NCBI GenBank assembly: GCA_029974855.1
Contig: JARKQO010000024.1
Span: 1-37,655, forward strand
Reading direction: 5' to 3'
Origin: Eubacteriales bacterium
GTDB lineage: Bacteria > Bacillota_A > Clostridia > Christensenellales > Aristaeellaceae
Length of the DNA stretch: 37,655 nucleotides
The position numbers and the translations under genes are program-made. Below, in pieces: positions 22,194 to 29,406 of this stretch. The first letter of the stretch is position 1. The number at the start of each line of letters is the position of its first letter. The notes under the pieces are model-generated. The model was not told the DNA's origin, ran no database searches, and was given only the letters and a program-made list of their open reading frames with translations.

Positions 22194-23345
22194 ATGTTTG
22201 CCAAAAACCGCGGGCTTCTCTATGCCATTGCGCTGTTCCAGGGCATGGTCTTTTACGGTTCCGTCGCCACCCTCTACCGGCAGGCCGTGGGCTTGACGTT
22301 TTTCCATATCACTTTGATCGAGAGCATCTCCCTCGGCTGCACGCTTTTGCTGGAAATCCCCTGGGGGTATGTGGCGGACCGGATCGGCTACAAGCGTACG
22401 CTGGTCCTGTGCAGCTTCCTGTACTGTCTGTCTAAGCTGGTGTTCTGGCGGGCACAGAGCTTTGGGGGCTTTTTGGCGGAGCGCCTGCTGCTCTCCGTGG
22501 TGCTGTCGGGCCTTTCCGGTTGCGACAGCGCCTTTTTGTACCTCAATGCCCAGGGCATGAACGCCAAGAAGGCATTTGCCCTCCGCTCCGCCCTGGAGAC
22601 GGTTGGCCTGCTTGTGGCCGCCGTCTCTTTTTCCCTTTTCCTTTCGGGGAATTACAGGCTCACGGCGCTGATGACCCTGATCGCCTACGCCGTTGCCTTC
22701 CTGCTCTCGCTGTTTCTCACGGATGTAAAGCAGGTGCCGGAGCCCCAAAACCGGTGTGCCCTGACGCCCAGGGCCCTGCTGGGGGAGGTCCTGGCCGACA
22801 GGCGCTTTCTGTGCTATCTGATTGCCTGCGCCTTTGTGATGGAAACAAATCAGACCATCACCGTGTTTCTCAGCCAGATCAAGTACTTGCAAAGCGGGGT
22901 CCCGGTCCACCTGTTCGGCTACCTCTTTTTGCTGACGACCCTTGTGGGCATGTCAGCCATGGGAGCGCCTTCCCTTGGCGGCAGAATGGGGGAGTCCGGG
23001 CTGATGCTCCTTGCCGGGGCCGCCTGCCTCCTGCTTTGCGCGGGAACGTCCCCCTTTTCCAGCGTGGCGGGGGTTCTCCTGCTGCGGGCCTGCGCTTCCA
23101 TCCTTTACCCTATGATGCAGGATGCGCAAAATCGTCAGGTGCGCCATGCCAACCGCGCCACGGTCCTCTCCGGGTACTCCATGCTCATGAGCTTGATCGC
23201 CGTTTTCACAAATCTGCTGTTCGGATGGCTGGCGGATCTCGGCGCATCCTTCGCCATGCTGCTGGGCGCTCTGCTCAGCGGAGCGGGGTTTCTGCTGGTC
23301 CGCCGCTTTGCGGGCGGACAGCGGCCATCCGGCCATGGGGCGTAA
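22194..23345 (+). CDS. MFS transporter (efflux type)
   Basis: A 383-residue MFS protein with about 12 helices. The signature loop is WGYVADRIGYKRTL between helices 2 and 3. The acidic residue in TLIESISLGCTLLLEIPWG is typical of drug-efflux-like members. There is no signal peptide, and the N-terminus MFAKNRGLLYAIALF enters the membrane at once. The ATG at 22194 is chosen over the adjacent in-frame TTG because AAGGGG lies eight bases upstream of it. A leader peptide and hairpin precede it, suggesting inducible expression, possibly by the exported compound. The substrate is unknown. Confidence 0.85.
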   Translation: MFAKNRGLLYAIALFQGMVFYGSVATLYRQAVGLTFFHITLIESISLGCTLLLEIPWGYVADRIGYKRTLVLCSFLYCLSKLVFWRAQSFGGFLAERLLLSVVLSGLSGCDSAFLYLNAQGMNAKKAFALRSALETVGLLVAAVSFSLFLSGNYRLTALMTLIAYAVAFLLSLFLTDVKQVPEPQNRCALTPRALLGEVLADRRFLCYLIACAFVMETNQTITVFLSQIKYLQSGVPVHLFGYLFLLTTLVGMSAMGAPSLGGRMGESGLMLLAGAACLLLCAGTSPFSSVAGVLLLRACASILYPMMQDAQNRQVRHANRATVLSGYSMLMSLIAVFTNLLFGWLADLGASFAMLLGALLSGAGFLLVRRFAGGQRPSGHGA

Positions 23346-23391
23346 CTGTGCCATGACAGGCGGGAAGCTTCATTCGAACGACGTGCCCTGA

Positions 23392-23420
23392 TTTACCGGT
23401 CGCCGCGAATCTGGTACAAT
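23392..23420 (+). promoter_or_regulatory. Sigma-A-like promoter of the VOC gene
   Basis: TTTACC (23392-23397) and TACAAT (23415-23420) with a 17-bp spacer, ending about 60 bases before the VOC ATG. Confidence 0.5.
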
Positions 23421-23480
23421 GGGCGCGGTAACAAGCAAGGAATTTCGGCATAGGACCCATGTGGAATGGAGGAATTGACC

Positions 23481-23855
23481 ATGATTCAGGACATCCTCAT
23501 CGGCGATCTGACCATTGACTGCGCCAGCGCCCACCGGGCCCGGGAGTTTTACGGGGCCCTGACGGGATGGGAAAAAACCGTCGCGTTTGACTGTCTGGCG
23601 CTGAGGGCCCCGGGCGGGTTGATCCTTTTGTTTGTGGAGCCGGAGGACGCGCCCTATGCAACCCCGGTCTGGCCGGAGGAGCCCGGCAGGCAGCAAAAGC
23701 AAATGCATTTCAACTTTCAGGTGGAGGATGTGGCCCAGGCTGTGGAGGAGGCGGTACGCCTTGGGGCCGCCAAAGCCTCTCTGCAATTCGGCGGGGAGCA
23801 TTTTGTGACGATGCTCGATCCCGAGGGGCACCCCTTCTGCCTGTGCCGGAAATGA
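23481..23855 (+). CDS. VOC-superfamily (glyoxalase-like) protein
   Basis: A 124-residue protein of the vicinal oxygen chelate fold, made of two beta-alpha-beta-beta-beta modules. The N-terminal half carries AHRAREFYGALTGWE and the second half FNFQVEDVAQAVEEAVRLGA, then MLDPEGHPFCLC, the common C-terminal signature (DPxGHPF). Members include glyoxalases, antibiotic-binding proteins and dioxygenases; metal ligands are only partly evident here, so the function is open. The ATG at 23481 has GGAGGA upstream; the ATG at 23466 contains that ribosome site and is rejected. The stop abuts the stop of the convergent gene. Confidence 0.8.
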   Translation: MIQDILIGDLTIDCASAHRAREFYGALTGWEKTVAFDCLALRAPGGLILLFVEPEDAPYATPVWPEEPGRQQKQMHFNFQVEDVAQAVEEAVRLGAAKASLQFGGEHFVTMLDPEGHPFCLCRK

Positions 23856-24920
23856 TCACAGCAGCTCCGACAGCCATTGGCGGTTGTGCCATAGGGCGCA
23901 GCCGCCCTCACCCTCCTTGAGCAGATGGTGGTTTTCCCGGATTTTGGAAAGAAAGCCGGAGGCCAGGGCCTCCCTGAGGGATACATTTTTCAAATTGACG
24001 TCGGAAAACGGGGCAAAGGGGCAGGGCTCCAGATCGCCCCCGGCGCTCACGTGCACAAATCCACGCCCCGCCGCCAGGCATCCGCCGTATTGCTCCTCAT
24101 CCCCGGGGAACGGAAGGAAAAGCGCGGGGTGCTTCCGGGCGCTGGCGGCGGCGAAGGCGTTCAGCCGCTCCTTGTCGGCCTTGGAGAGCACCATGGGCTC
24201 GCTGCCCGCCCCCACCGGAACATACTCCACATACACGAACAGCCGGCAGCCCTCCCGCACATATTCCTCCGTGAACTCCTCCCGCAGCAGGGTGTCGATG
24301 TTCTCTTTGGTGACGGTCAGGGAAACGCCGAAGGGTATTTGCTCCGCCCGCAGGCCCTCCATGGCGGCCCGGACCTTTGCGTACACGCCGCCGCCCCTCC
24401 GGGCGTCGGTCTGGGCTTGGCCGCCCTCCAGGCTGAACACGGGAATCATGTGCCGGTGTTCCCCGAACCAGGCCCGGCGGTCCTGGTCAAACAGCGTCCC
24501 GTTGGTGAACACGATGCCCGCCATCTCCTCATGGCCGCCAAGGGCCTCCAGCCAGCCGTGGGACAGCAGCGGCTCGCCCCCCGCCAGCATGACCACGCTG
24601 ACCCCCAGATGGGAGGCCTCATTCAGGATTTCCCCGATCCGTTCGTGGGATAACTCCTGGCTTGGTTTTCTGTCATGGGCGCAGGCATAGCAGCCCGCGC
24701 AGGCCAGGTTGCAGGCCTGGGTGGTGCTGACGATCATCAGCGGCGGAACCTCAACCCCTTCCCGGGCAAGCCGCATACGGCGGTTCTCCGCCTTTTTCAG
24801 CCCCTTCCCCAGCCGGGCAAAGGCCGACGCGGAGGCCGGATAGGCCGCCAGGATGCTGGCGGCCGTTTTCAGGGAAAGATCGATGCGCCCGGCAAAAATG
24901 CTTTGATAGGTGGTGCTCAT
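23856..24920 (-). CDS. Radical SAM protein with SPASM-like C-terminus
   Basis: A 354-residue radical S-adenosylmethionine enzyme. The cluster motif is C70-x3-C74-x2-C77 (QACNLACAGCYAC), followed by MLAGGEPLL for SAM binding. The C-terminal part has further cysteines in GGCLAAG, GGDLEPCPF and GEGGCALW, suggesting one auxiliary Fe-S cluster of the SPASM/twitch type. Such enzymes modify peptides, proteins or tetrapyrroles; no precursor peptide gene is visible nearby, so the substrate is unknown. The ATG at 24920 overlaps the stop of the MarR gene by four bases, making it the third gene of the peroxidase/MarR operon. Confidence 0.87.
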   Translation of the reverse strand: MSTTYQSIFAGRIDLSLKTAASILAAYPASASAFARLGKGLKKAENRRMRLAREGVEVPPLMIVSTTQACNLACAGCYACAHDRKPSQELSHERIGEILNEASHLGVSVVMLAGGEPLLSHGWLEALGGHEEMAGIVFTNGTLFDQDRRAWFGEHRHMIPVFSLEGGQAQTDARRGGGVYAKVRAAMEGLRAEQIPFGVSLTVTKENIDTLLREEFTEEYVREGCRLFVYVEYVPVGAGSEPMVLSKADKERLNAFAAASARKHPALFLPFPGDEEQYGGCLAAGRGFVHVSAGGDLEPCPFAPFSDVNLKNVSLREALASGFLSKIRENHHLLKEGEGGCALWHNRQWLSELL

Positions 24921-25360
24921 GCTTCTTCTCCGCAATCCAGATTTTTCAGCAGCTTGTACAAAAGGGTATACAGGGTTCCGGCTTCCTCCCGGGAAAGGGG
25001 CATGCACTTTTCCATTTTGCCGGGAATCGCCCTTGCCTTCTCCCGTAACGCCTCCCCGGCCTGGGTGATGGTGATGGTAACCGCCCGTTCGTCCCGGCTG
25101 GAGCGCTCCCGCCGCACAAAGCCCTTGCTTTCAAGCCACTTCAGCAGCGGCGTCAGCGTGCCGGAATCAAGATACAGGCTCTTCCCCAGATCCTTTACCC
25201 CGACGCTCTTGCGCTCCCAAAGCACCATCATGGCGATGTACTGGGTATAGGTCAGGTCGAGCTGGTCCAGAAAGGGCTTGTAGCGGTTCACCACCTCCTT
25301 GGCGGCGGCGTACAGGGGAAAGCAGAGTTGGTTTTCCAGCCTCAGGATGTCCTGGTTCAT
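24917..25360 (-). CDS. MarR-family regulator, OhrR-like
   Basis: A 147-residue winged-helix regulator. The N-terminal LENQLCFPLYAAAKEV has a cysteine at position 13, in the place of the reactive cysteine of OhrR peroxide sensors. It is followed by the TYTQYIAMMVLWE segment and the recognition helix in DSGTLTPLLKWLESKGFV, then the wing RSSRDERAVTITIT. I infer a thiol-based repressor of peroxide defence, because it is encoded directly after a glutathione peroxidase whose promoter carries a matching operator. The ribosome site is GGAGG nine bases upstream of ATG 25360. Confidence 0.88.
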   Translation of the reverse strand: MNQDILRLENQLCFPLYAAAKEVVNRYKPFLDQLDLTYTQYIAMMVLWERKSVGVKDLGKSLYLDSGTLTPLLKWLESKGFVRRERSSRDERAVTITITQAGEALREKARAIPGKMEKCMPLSREEAGTLYTLLYKLLKNLDCGEEA

Positions 25361-25447
25361 GGCCGCCCGCCTCCAACTTTTTTCATGGACTTTGCCCCAT
25401 GGCCGCCTCCGGAAGGATAGACCACTCTATTCATTTTCACCACCGCT

Positions 25448-25990
25448 TTACAACAGCTTTTCAATATCGGCAGCCATATCCTCCGGCTCCACCGTGGGTT
25501 CGTACCGCGCCGCCACGTTTCCCTCCCGGTCGATCAGGAATTTGGTGAAGTTCCACTTAACCTGCCTGTCGGAAAAGCCGTCCTTGTACTTGGCCTTCAG
25601 CATGAGCTCCATGGTTTTGGCCTTCATTCCCTTGCCAAGGCCCTCAAAGCCCTTCTGGGAGGCCAAAAACTGATAGAGCGGTATGGCGGTTTCGCCACGG
25701 ACGTCCACCTTTTGGCTCAAGGGGAAAGACACGCCGTAGCGCAGCGAGCAAAACTCGGAAATCTCGTGCTCGTCTCCAGGCTCCTGCTCCATAAACTGGT
25801 TACAGGGAAAGCCAATGACCGTAAAGCCCCGGTCCTTGTACCTCCGGTAAAGCTCCTCCAGCCCCTTGTACTGGGGCGTGAACCCGCATTTGCTGGCCGT
25901 GTTCACCAGCAGCATCACCTGCCCTTTGTACTGGGACATGGGCACCGGGCGGCCCTCAATGGAGGTGTATTCAAAATCGTAAACGGACAT
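25448..25990 (-). CDS. Glutathione peroxidase-family thiol peroxidase
   Basis: A 180-residue peroxidase with the thioredoxin fold. The peroxidatic cysteine is C35 in NTASKCGFTPQY, the second conserved motif is GFPCNQFMEQEPG (C63), and the tryptophan/asparagine motif is VKWNFTKFLID. Bacterial members with cysteine rather than selenocysteine normally use thioredoxin as reductant. It detoxifies organic hydroperoxides and H2O2 in the cytosol. The ATG at 25990 has GGAGG seven bases upstream; the ATG at 26005 contains that site and is rejected. It is the first gene of an operon with the OhrR-like regulator and the radical SAM enzyme. Confidence 0.95.
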   Translation of the reverse strand: MSVYDFEYTSIEGRPVPMSQYKGQVMLLVNTASKCGFTPQYKGLEELYRRYKDRGFTVIGFPCNQFMEQEPGDEHEISEFCSLRYGVSFPLSQKVDVRGETAIPLYQFLASQKGFEGLGKGMKAKTMELMLKAKYKDGFSDRQVKWNFTKFLIDREGNVAARYEPTVEPEDMAADIEKLL

Positions 25991-26016
25991 GGCGCTGCCT
26001 CCCATTTAAGTTTTTC

Positions 26017-26029
26017 GCAATTAAATTGC
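26017..26029. promoter_or_regulatory. OhrR/MarR-type operator
   Basis: GCAATTAAATTGC is a perfect 13-bp palindrome (odd centre) containing CAATT-n-AATTG, the core of known OhrR operators. It lies at about +1 to +13 of the peroxidase promoter, where bound repressor would block transcription. Confidence 0.65.
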
Positions 26030-26037
26030 TCAAAATC

Positions 26038-26066
26038 ATTATAAAGGGGAGCCATGACCTTGTCAA
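26038..26066 (-). promoter_or_regulatory. Consensus sigma-A promoter of the peroxidase operon
   Basis: On the minus strand TTGACA (26061-26066) and TATAAT (26038-26043) with a 17-bp spacer: both hexamers and the spacing are perfect. Transcription starts near 26031, immediately upstream of the palindromic operator. Confidence 0.88.
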
Positions 26067-26096
26067 GGGAAAAGTGCGCCGCCCTTGGTCCCATTT

Positions 26097-27212
26097 TCAG
26101 TCAAAGAACGCCGAGGCCCGCTTCAGCTCCTGGATGATGCCGATATGCTGCGGGCAGACCTCCTGGCACTGGCCGCACTCAATGCACTTGGCGGCGGTGC
26201 CGCCCTCCCGGGTCACCCAGCCGTAGTGGCCTTTCGCGCCGATGGGGTTGTTGTACACCAGCTTTGTGTTCACAGCCGCCAAAACCCCCGGGATATCGAT
26301 CTGAACCGGACAGCCCTTCACGCAGTACCGGCACTCGGTGCACGGAACCCGGGGCAGGAGGTCCAGGGCCTGGTTCACGGCGTCCAGCACGGCCCGCTCC
26401 CCTTGGGTGAGGGGCGTAAAATTCTTCATGGTGCTGATATTGTCCTCCATCTGGGCCAAAGTGGACATGCCGCTTAACACCGTGATCACGCCCTCCAAAG
26501 ACGCGGCGTAGCGCAGGGCCCAGGAGGTCATGGAGCGCTCCGGGGCCGCCTCCCGCAGGATGCCCGCGGCGGGCTCCGGCAAAGTGGCTAACGATCCGCC
26601 CTTTACGGGCTCCATGATGATGACGGGCTTGTTGTGCTTCCTGGCCACCTCATAGCACAGCCGGGCCTGCACCGCATCGCTCTCCCAGTCGGTGTAGTTG
26701 ATCTGCAGCTGCACGAACTCCGCCTCGGGATGCTTCCCAAGGATTTGCTCCAGGGCCTCCGCCTTGTCGTGAAAGGAGAAGCCCACGTGTTTGAGCACGC
26801 CCTTGGCCTTCTGCTCCATGGCGAAATCCCAGATGCCGTAGTCATCGAATACCTGGGTGCGGGTGTCCCCCAGGCTGTGAAGCAAATAGTAGTCGAAGTA
26901 GCCCGCCCCGGTGCGCCGCAGGGAGGTGGCCAGCATGGCCTTGGCCTCCTCCGCGCTGGGAACCGCCCAGGCGGGGAGCTTGGTGGCCAGGCAGAAGCTC
27001 TCCCGGGGATGGCGGTCCACGATGCAGGTCTTGGCCGCTTCCTCGGATTTGCCGTCGAGGTAGCCGTAGGCGGTGTCGAAGTACGAAAAACCGTTTTCCA
27101 AAAACAGGTCCACCATGGCGTTGGTCTGCCGGATGTCCACCTGGTCCTCCAGCATGGGAAGCCGCATCAGGCCGAAGCCCAGCTTTGGAATATCCTTGCC
27201 CAGAAAATCCAT
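26097..27212 (-). CDS. Aldo/keto reductase with C-terminal 2[4Fe-4S] ferredoxin domain
   Basis: A 371-residue oxidoreductase. Residues 1-280 are an aldo/keto reductase barrel with D46 and Y51 in FDTAYGY, K78 in ATKLP and H in DYYLLHSL, the catalytic tetrad. The C-terminal region carries CTECRYCVKGCP and CIECGQCQEVCP, two ferredoxin-type clusters. This fused class is widespread in anaerobic Firmicutes and is thought to couple carbonyl reduction to ferredoxin-like electron carriers; the substrate is unknown. A GGAGGG site precedes the ATG at 27212. It lies 88 bases downstream of the TetR gene on the same strand, and a 10-base match to the TetR operator occurs in that gap. Confidence 0.93.
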   Translation of the reverse strand: MDFLGKDIPKLGFGLMRLPMLEDQVDIRQTNAMVDLFLENGFSYFDTAYGYLDGKSEEAAKTCIVDRHPRESFCLATKLPAWAVPSAEEAKAMLATSLRRTGAGYFDYYLLHSLGDTRTQVFDDYGIWDFAMEQKAKGVLKHVGFSFHDKAEALEQILGKHPEAEFVQLQINYTDWESDAVQARLCYEVARKHNKPVIIMEPVKGGSLATLPEPAAGILREAAPERSMTSWALRYAASLEGVITVLSGMSTLAQMEDNISTMKNFTPLTQGERAVLDAVNQALDLLPRVPCTECRYCVKGCPVQIDIPGVLAAVNTKLVYNNPIGAKGHYGWVTREGGTAAKCIECGQCQEVCPQHIGIIQELKRASAFFD

Positions 27213-27250
27213 CGAATCCCTCCGTATGAGCGTTTACACGCAGGATTTGG

Positions 27251-27260
27251 GGTAGTGTCA
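27251..27260 (-). promoter_or_regulatory. Possible second TetR half-operator upstream of the aldo/keto reductase
   Basis: The plus-strand 10-mer GGTAGTGTCA at 27251-27260 is identical to the right half of the palindromic operator at the TetR promoter (27927-27936). It suggests that the TetR protein also acts directly before the reductase gene. Confidence 0.4.
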
Positions 27261-27300
27261 CGGTTAGGTTATCCATGGGGGAGAGGCCTTGGAGGGAGCA

Positions 27301-27876
27301 TCAGCCCTGTTCCAGGCTCAGCCCCAGGCCCCTCCAGGCCGCCCGGGCCTCCGCCAGCAGCGTCTCCCGGTCGTACAGCTTCACGGACATGGACAGGCCG
27401 ATCATCAGATAGTAGTACGCCAGGGCCGGGCCGTCCGCGTCCGGGCCCCGGATTCTTCCGTCCTGTATGCCCCGGCGCGTCCACCAGCGGATCCGCTCCA
27501 GAAACAGCCCCTCCGTCTCCAGGGTCTTTTCCCGGATCACATCCTTCAGAAACGCCGGCGGGTAGTAGAAGTAACGGTCCCAGAAGTACATTTTCAAATT
27601 GCTGTGGCAATAGGCGATGAACGACAGGAAGATGCGCTCCAGCCGTGCCGCCGGGTCCTCGTCCGAAAAGGCGGTAAGCTGGTGGATGGTATTCGTATAT
27701 TCCGCCAGGATGTCCTGGAAGATGGCGGAAAAGATGCGCTCCTTCCCTTCAAAATGAGCGTACAGCGACGCCTTGCGGATGCCCACCGCCTTGGCGATGT
27801 CGTCCATGCTGGAGCCTTCGTAGCCCTTGTCCGTAAACAGCTCCAGCGCCTTTTCCAGAATGAGCCCCTTGGTCAT
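27301..27876 (-). CDS. TetR/AcrR-family transcriptional regulator
   Basis: A 191-residue regulator. The N-terminal DNA-binding domain spans about residues 1-50 with the helix-turn-helix MDDIAKAVGIRKASLYAHFEGKE split as usual, and the C-terminal ligand domain is all-helical, with aromatic-rich MYFWDRYFYYPPAF, suggesting a hydrophobic ligand. The ATG at 27876 has AAGGAG eight bases upstream; an in-frame ATG at 27924 lies inside the operator and is rejected. It probably represses itself and the aldo/keto reductase downstream. Confidence 0.92.
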   Translation of the reverse strand: MTKGLILEKALELFTDKGYEGSSMDDIAKAVGIRKASLYAHFEGKERIFSAIFQDILAEYTNTIHQLTAFSDEDPAARLERIFLSFIAYCHSNLKMYFWDRYFYYPPAFLKDVIREKTLETEGLFLERIRWWTRRGIQDGRIRGPDADGPALAYYYLMIGLSMSVKLYDRETLLAEARAAWRGLGLSLEQG

Positions 27877-27912
27877 GGCGGACGCTCCTTTCCGGTCGCA
27901 ACGGTCCCGCAG

Positions 27913-27932
27913 ACTACCTACCATTCGGTAGT
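27913..27932. promoter_or_regulatory. TetR operator
   Basis: ACTACC (27913-27918) and GGTAGT (27927-27932) form a perfect 6-bp inverted repeat; a nested CTACC-ATTC-GGTAG (27918-27931) overlaps it. The site covers the predicted transcription start of the tetR-type gene, the standard position for autorepression. Confidence 0.6.
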
Positions 27933-27935
27933 GTC

Positions 27936-27964
27936 ATTGTAGCACGAGTACGAAGGGAATGCAA
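27936..27964 (-). promoter_or_regulatory. Promoter of the TetR gene
   Basis: On the minus strand TTGCAT (27959-27964) and TACAAT (27936-27941) with a 17-bp spacer; the operator follows immediately downstream. Confidence 0.65.
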
Positions 27965-28008
27965 GCCCTTTTGCGCCGGAGGGGCAGAAAAAGCGCCTTG
28001 GGGGCTTC

Positions 28009-28037
28009 TTGCATTCTCTTTCCCTCCGGGCTATACT
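28009..28037 (+). promoter_or_regulatory. Promoter of the methyltransferase-like gene
   Basis: TTGCAT (28009-28014) and TATACT (28032-28037) with a 17-bp spacer, about 60 bases before the ATG at 28099. Confidence 0.65.
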
Positions 28038-28098
28038 GTTTCCATAAACCGGCAAGGACGGGGGTCCCGCCCCGCCAAGCCAAAAAGGGGAACGGACC

Positions 28099-28791
28099 AT
28101 GGACACGAAGGAACAAAAAAGCTCCAGGGGCCTGCTGCTGGCGGCGGTAAAGAGGTTCGGGCTGGGGATCGTTTTGCTGGGCGGGTTTCTGTTTCTCTTC
28201 GCCGGGGATTTTGGGTTCTGGAACGCATGGCTGTATCTGGGTACCTTGGCTGTGGCCATTTTCCCCTTTGGCCTCTACCTGTATACCCGGGACCAACAGC
28301 TGCTGCGAAAGCGCCTGAACGCCAAGGAAAAGGAAAAAGCCCAGAGGGCCTATGGGCTGTTTACCAGCGTATCGTTTCTGGCCACCTTCGCCGTTTGCGG
28401 CCTGGATTACCGGTTTGGCTGGTCCCGGATGCCCCTTTGGCTGGTGCTGGCGGCTTTGGGTCTGATGCTGGCGGGCTATGGGCTGTTTGTGGCGACGCTG
28501 ATGCAAAACCGCTTTGCCTCCAGGGTGGTGGAGGTGCAGCAGGGGCAGCGGGTGATCCAGACCGGGCTGTACTCCGTGATCCGGCACCCCATGTACGCGG
28601 CGGCTCTGCTGCTGTTTTGCGCCTCTCCCTTTGTGCTGGGCTCCTATTACGGGGCTATCCCCATGCTGCTGTATCCCGTGGGCATTGTGCTGCGGATCGG
28701 GAACGAGGAAAAGGTCCTCCGGCAGGGGCTGGAAGGCTATGGGGCCTACATGGAAAAGGTGAAGTACAGGCTGATTCCCTTTGTGTGGTAG
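28099..28791 (+). CDS. Isoprenylcysteine carboxyl methyltransferase-family membrane protein
   Basis: A 230-residue membrane protein with five or six helices. The C-terminal catalytic region carries the family motif VIRHPMYAAALL (RHPxY) and ends in NEEKVLRQGLEGYGAYMEKV with KYRLIPFVW, the conserved SAM- and substrate-binding signature of the ICMT/PEMT-like methyltransferases. Bacterial members methylate unknown lipids or small molecules at the membrane. The ATG at 28099 follows AAAGGGG. The YbaK gene follows after about 90 bases without a visible promoter, so the two are probably co-transcribed. Confidence 0.88.
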   Translation: MDTKEQKSSRGLLLAAVKRFGLGIVLLGGFLFLFAGDFGFWNAWLYLGTLAVAIFPFGLYLYTRDQQLLRKRLNAKEKEKAQRAYGLFTSVSFLATFAVCGLDYRFGWSRMPLWLVLAALGLMLAGYGLFVATLMQNRFASRVVEVQQGQRVIQTGLYSVIRHPMYAAALLLFCASPFVLGSYYGAIPMLLYPVGIVLRIGNEEKVLRQGLEGYGAYMEKVKYRLIPFVW

Positions 28792-28881
28792 GGGACGCGA
28801 CCCGGGCTCGGGATGCCCCGCCGCGCTTTTTGCGCTTCGTTTTTCTTTCCTATCATACTGCCGGGCGGCGCGGGAGGGCCT

Positions 28882-29406
28882 ATGGCCAAAGCAAAGGAAA
28901 AAACCAATGTGATGCGGGCGCTGGACGCGCTGAAGCTGCCCTATGAAAGCCATACCTACCTGGACTGCGGCGCTGTGGGCGGCAAGGAGGTGGCCGCCGC
29001 CTTGGGCCAAAACCCGGAAAGGATGTTCAAAACCTTGGTCACCCAAAGCAGCAGCAAGGCCTACTATGTGTTTTTGGTGCCCGTGTACCGGGAGCTGGAT
29101 TTGAAAAAGGCCGCCAAATGCGTGGGGGAAAAGAAGGTGGACATGGTTCCCGCCAAGGACCTGCTGCCCCTCACCGGCTATGTCCACGGGGGCTGCTCTC
29201 CCATCGGCATGAAGAAGGCCTTTCCCACGGTGATCCACCAAAGCGCCGCCGCCTTTCCCACCATCCTTTTCAGCGGCGGGAAGATCGGCTATCAGGTGGA
29301 GATGCCCCTTGCGGACCTGGGCAAGGCTATCGGCTTTTCCCTGGGGGATTTGGTGGCGGAGGAAAGCGCGGCTCCGCCAGCATCCGGTACATGGCCGAGG
29401 CGGTAG
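28882..29406 (+). CDS. ybaK: Cys-tRNA(Pro)/Cys-tRNA(Cys) deacylase, YbaK family
   Basis: A 174-residue aminoacyl-tRNA editing protein. Family features are LDALKLPYESHTY at the start, the central ERMFKTLVTQ with the conserved lysine, GYVHGGCSPIGMKKAFPTVI and GKIGYQVEM near the end. It hydrolyses Cys-tRNA(Pro) formed by misacylation. The ATG at 28882 follows GGGAGG; a longer frame upstream lacks a ribosome site. The domain normally ends near residue 160, and the extra tail here lies in the 80-base antisense overlap with the DUF362 gene. Confidence 0.93.
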   Translation: MAKAKEKTNVMRALDALKLPYESHTYLDCGAVGGKEVAAALGQNPERMFKTLVTQSSSKAYYVFLVPVYRELDLKKAAKCVGEKKVDMVPAKDLLPLTGYVHGGCSPIGMKKAFPTVIHQSAAAFPTILFSGGKIGYQVEMPLADLGKAIGFSLGDLVAEESAAPPASGTWPRR

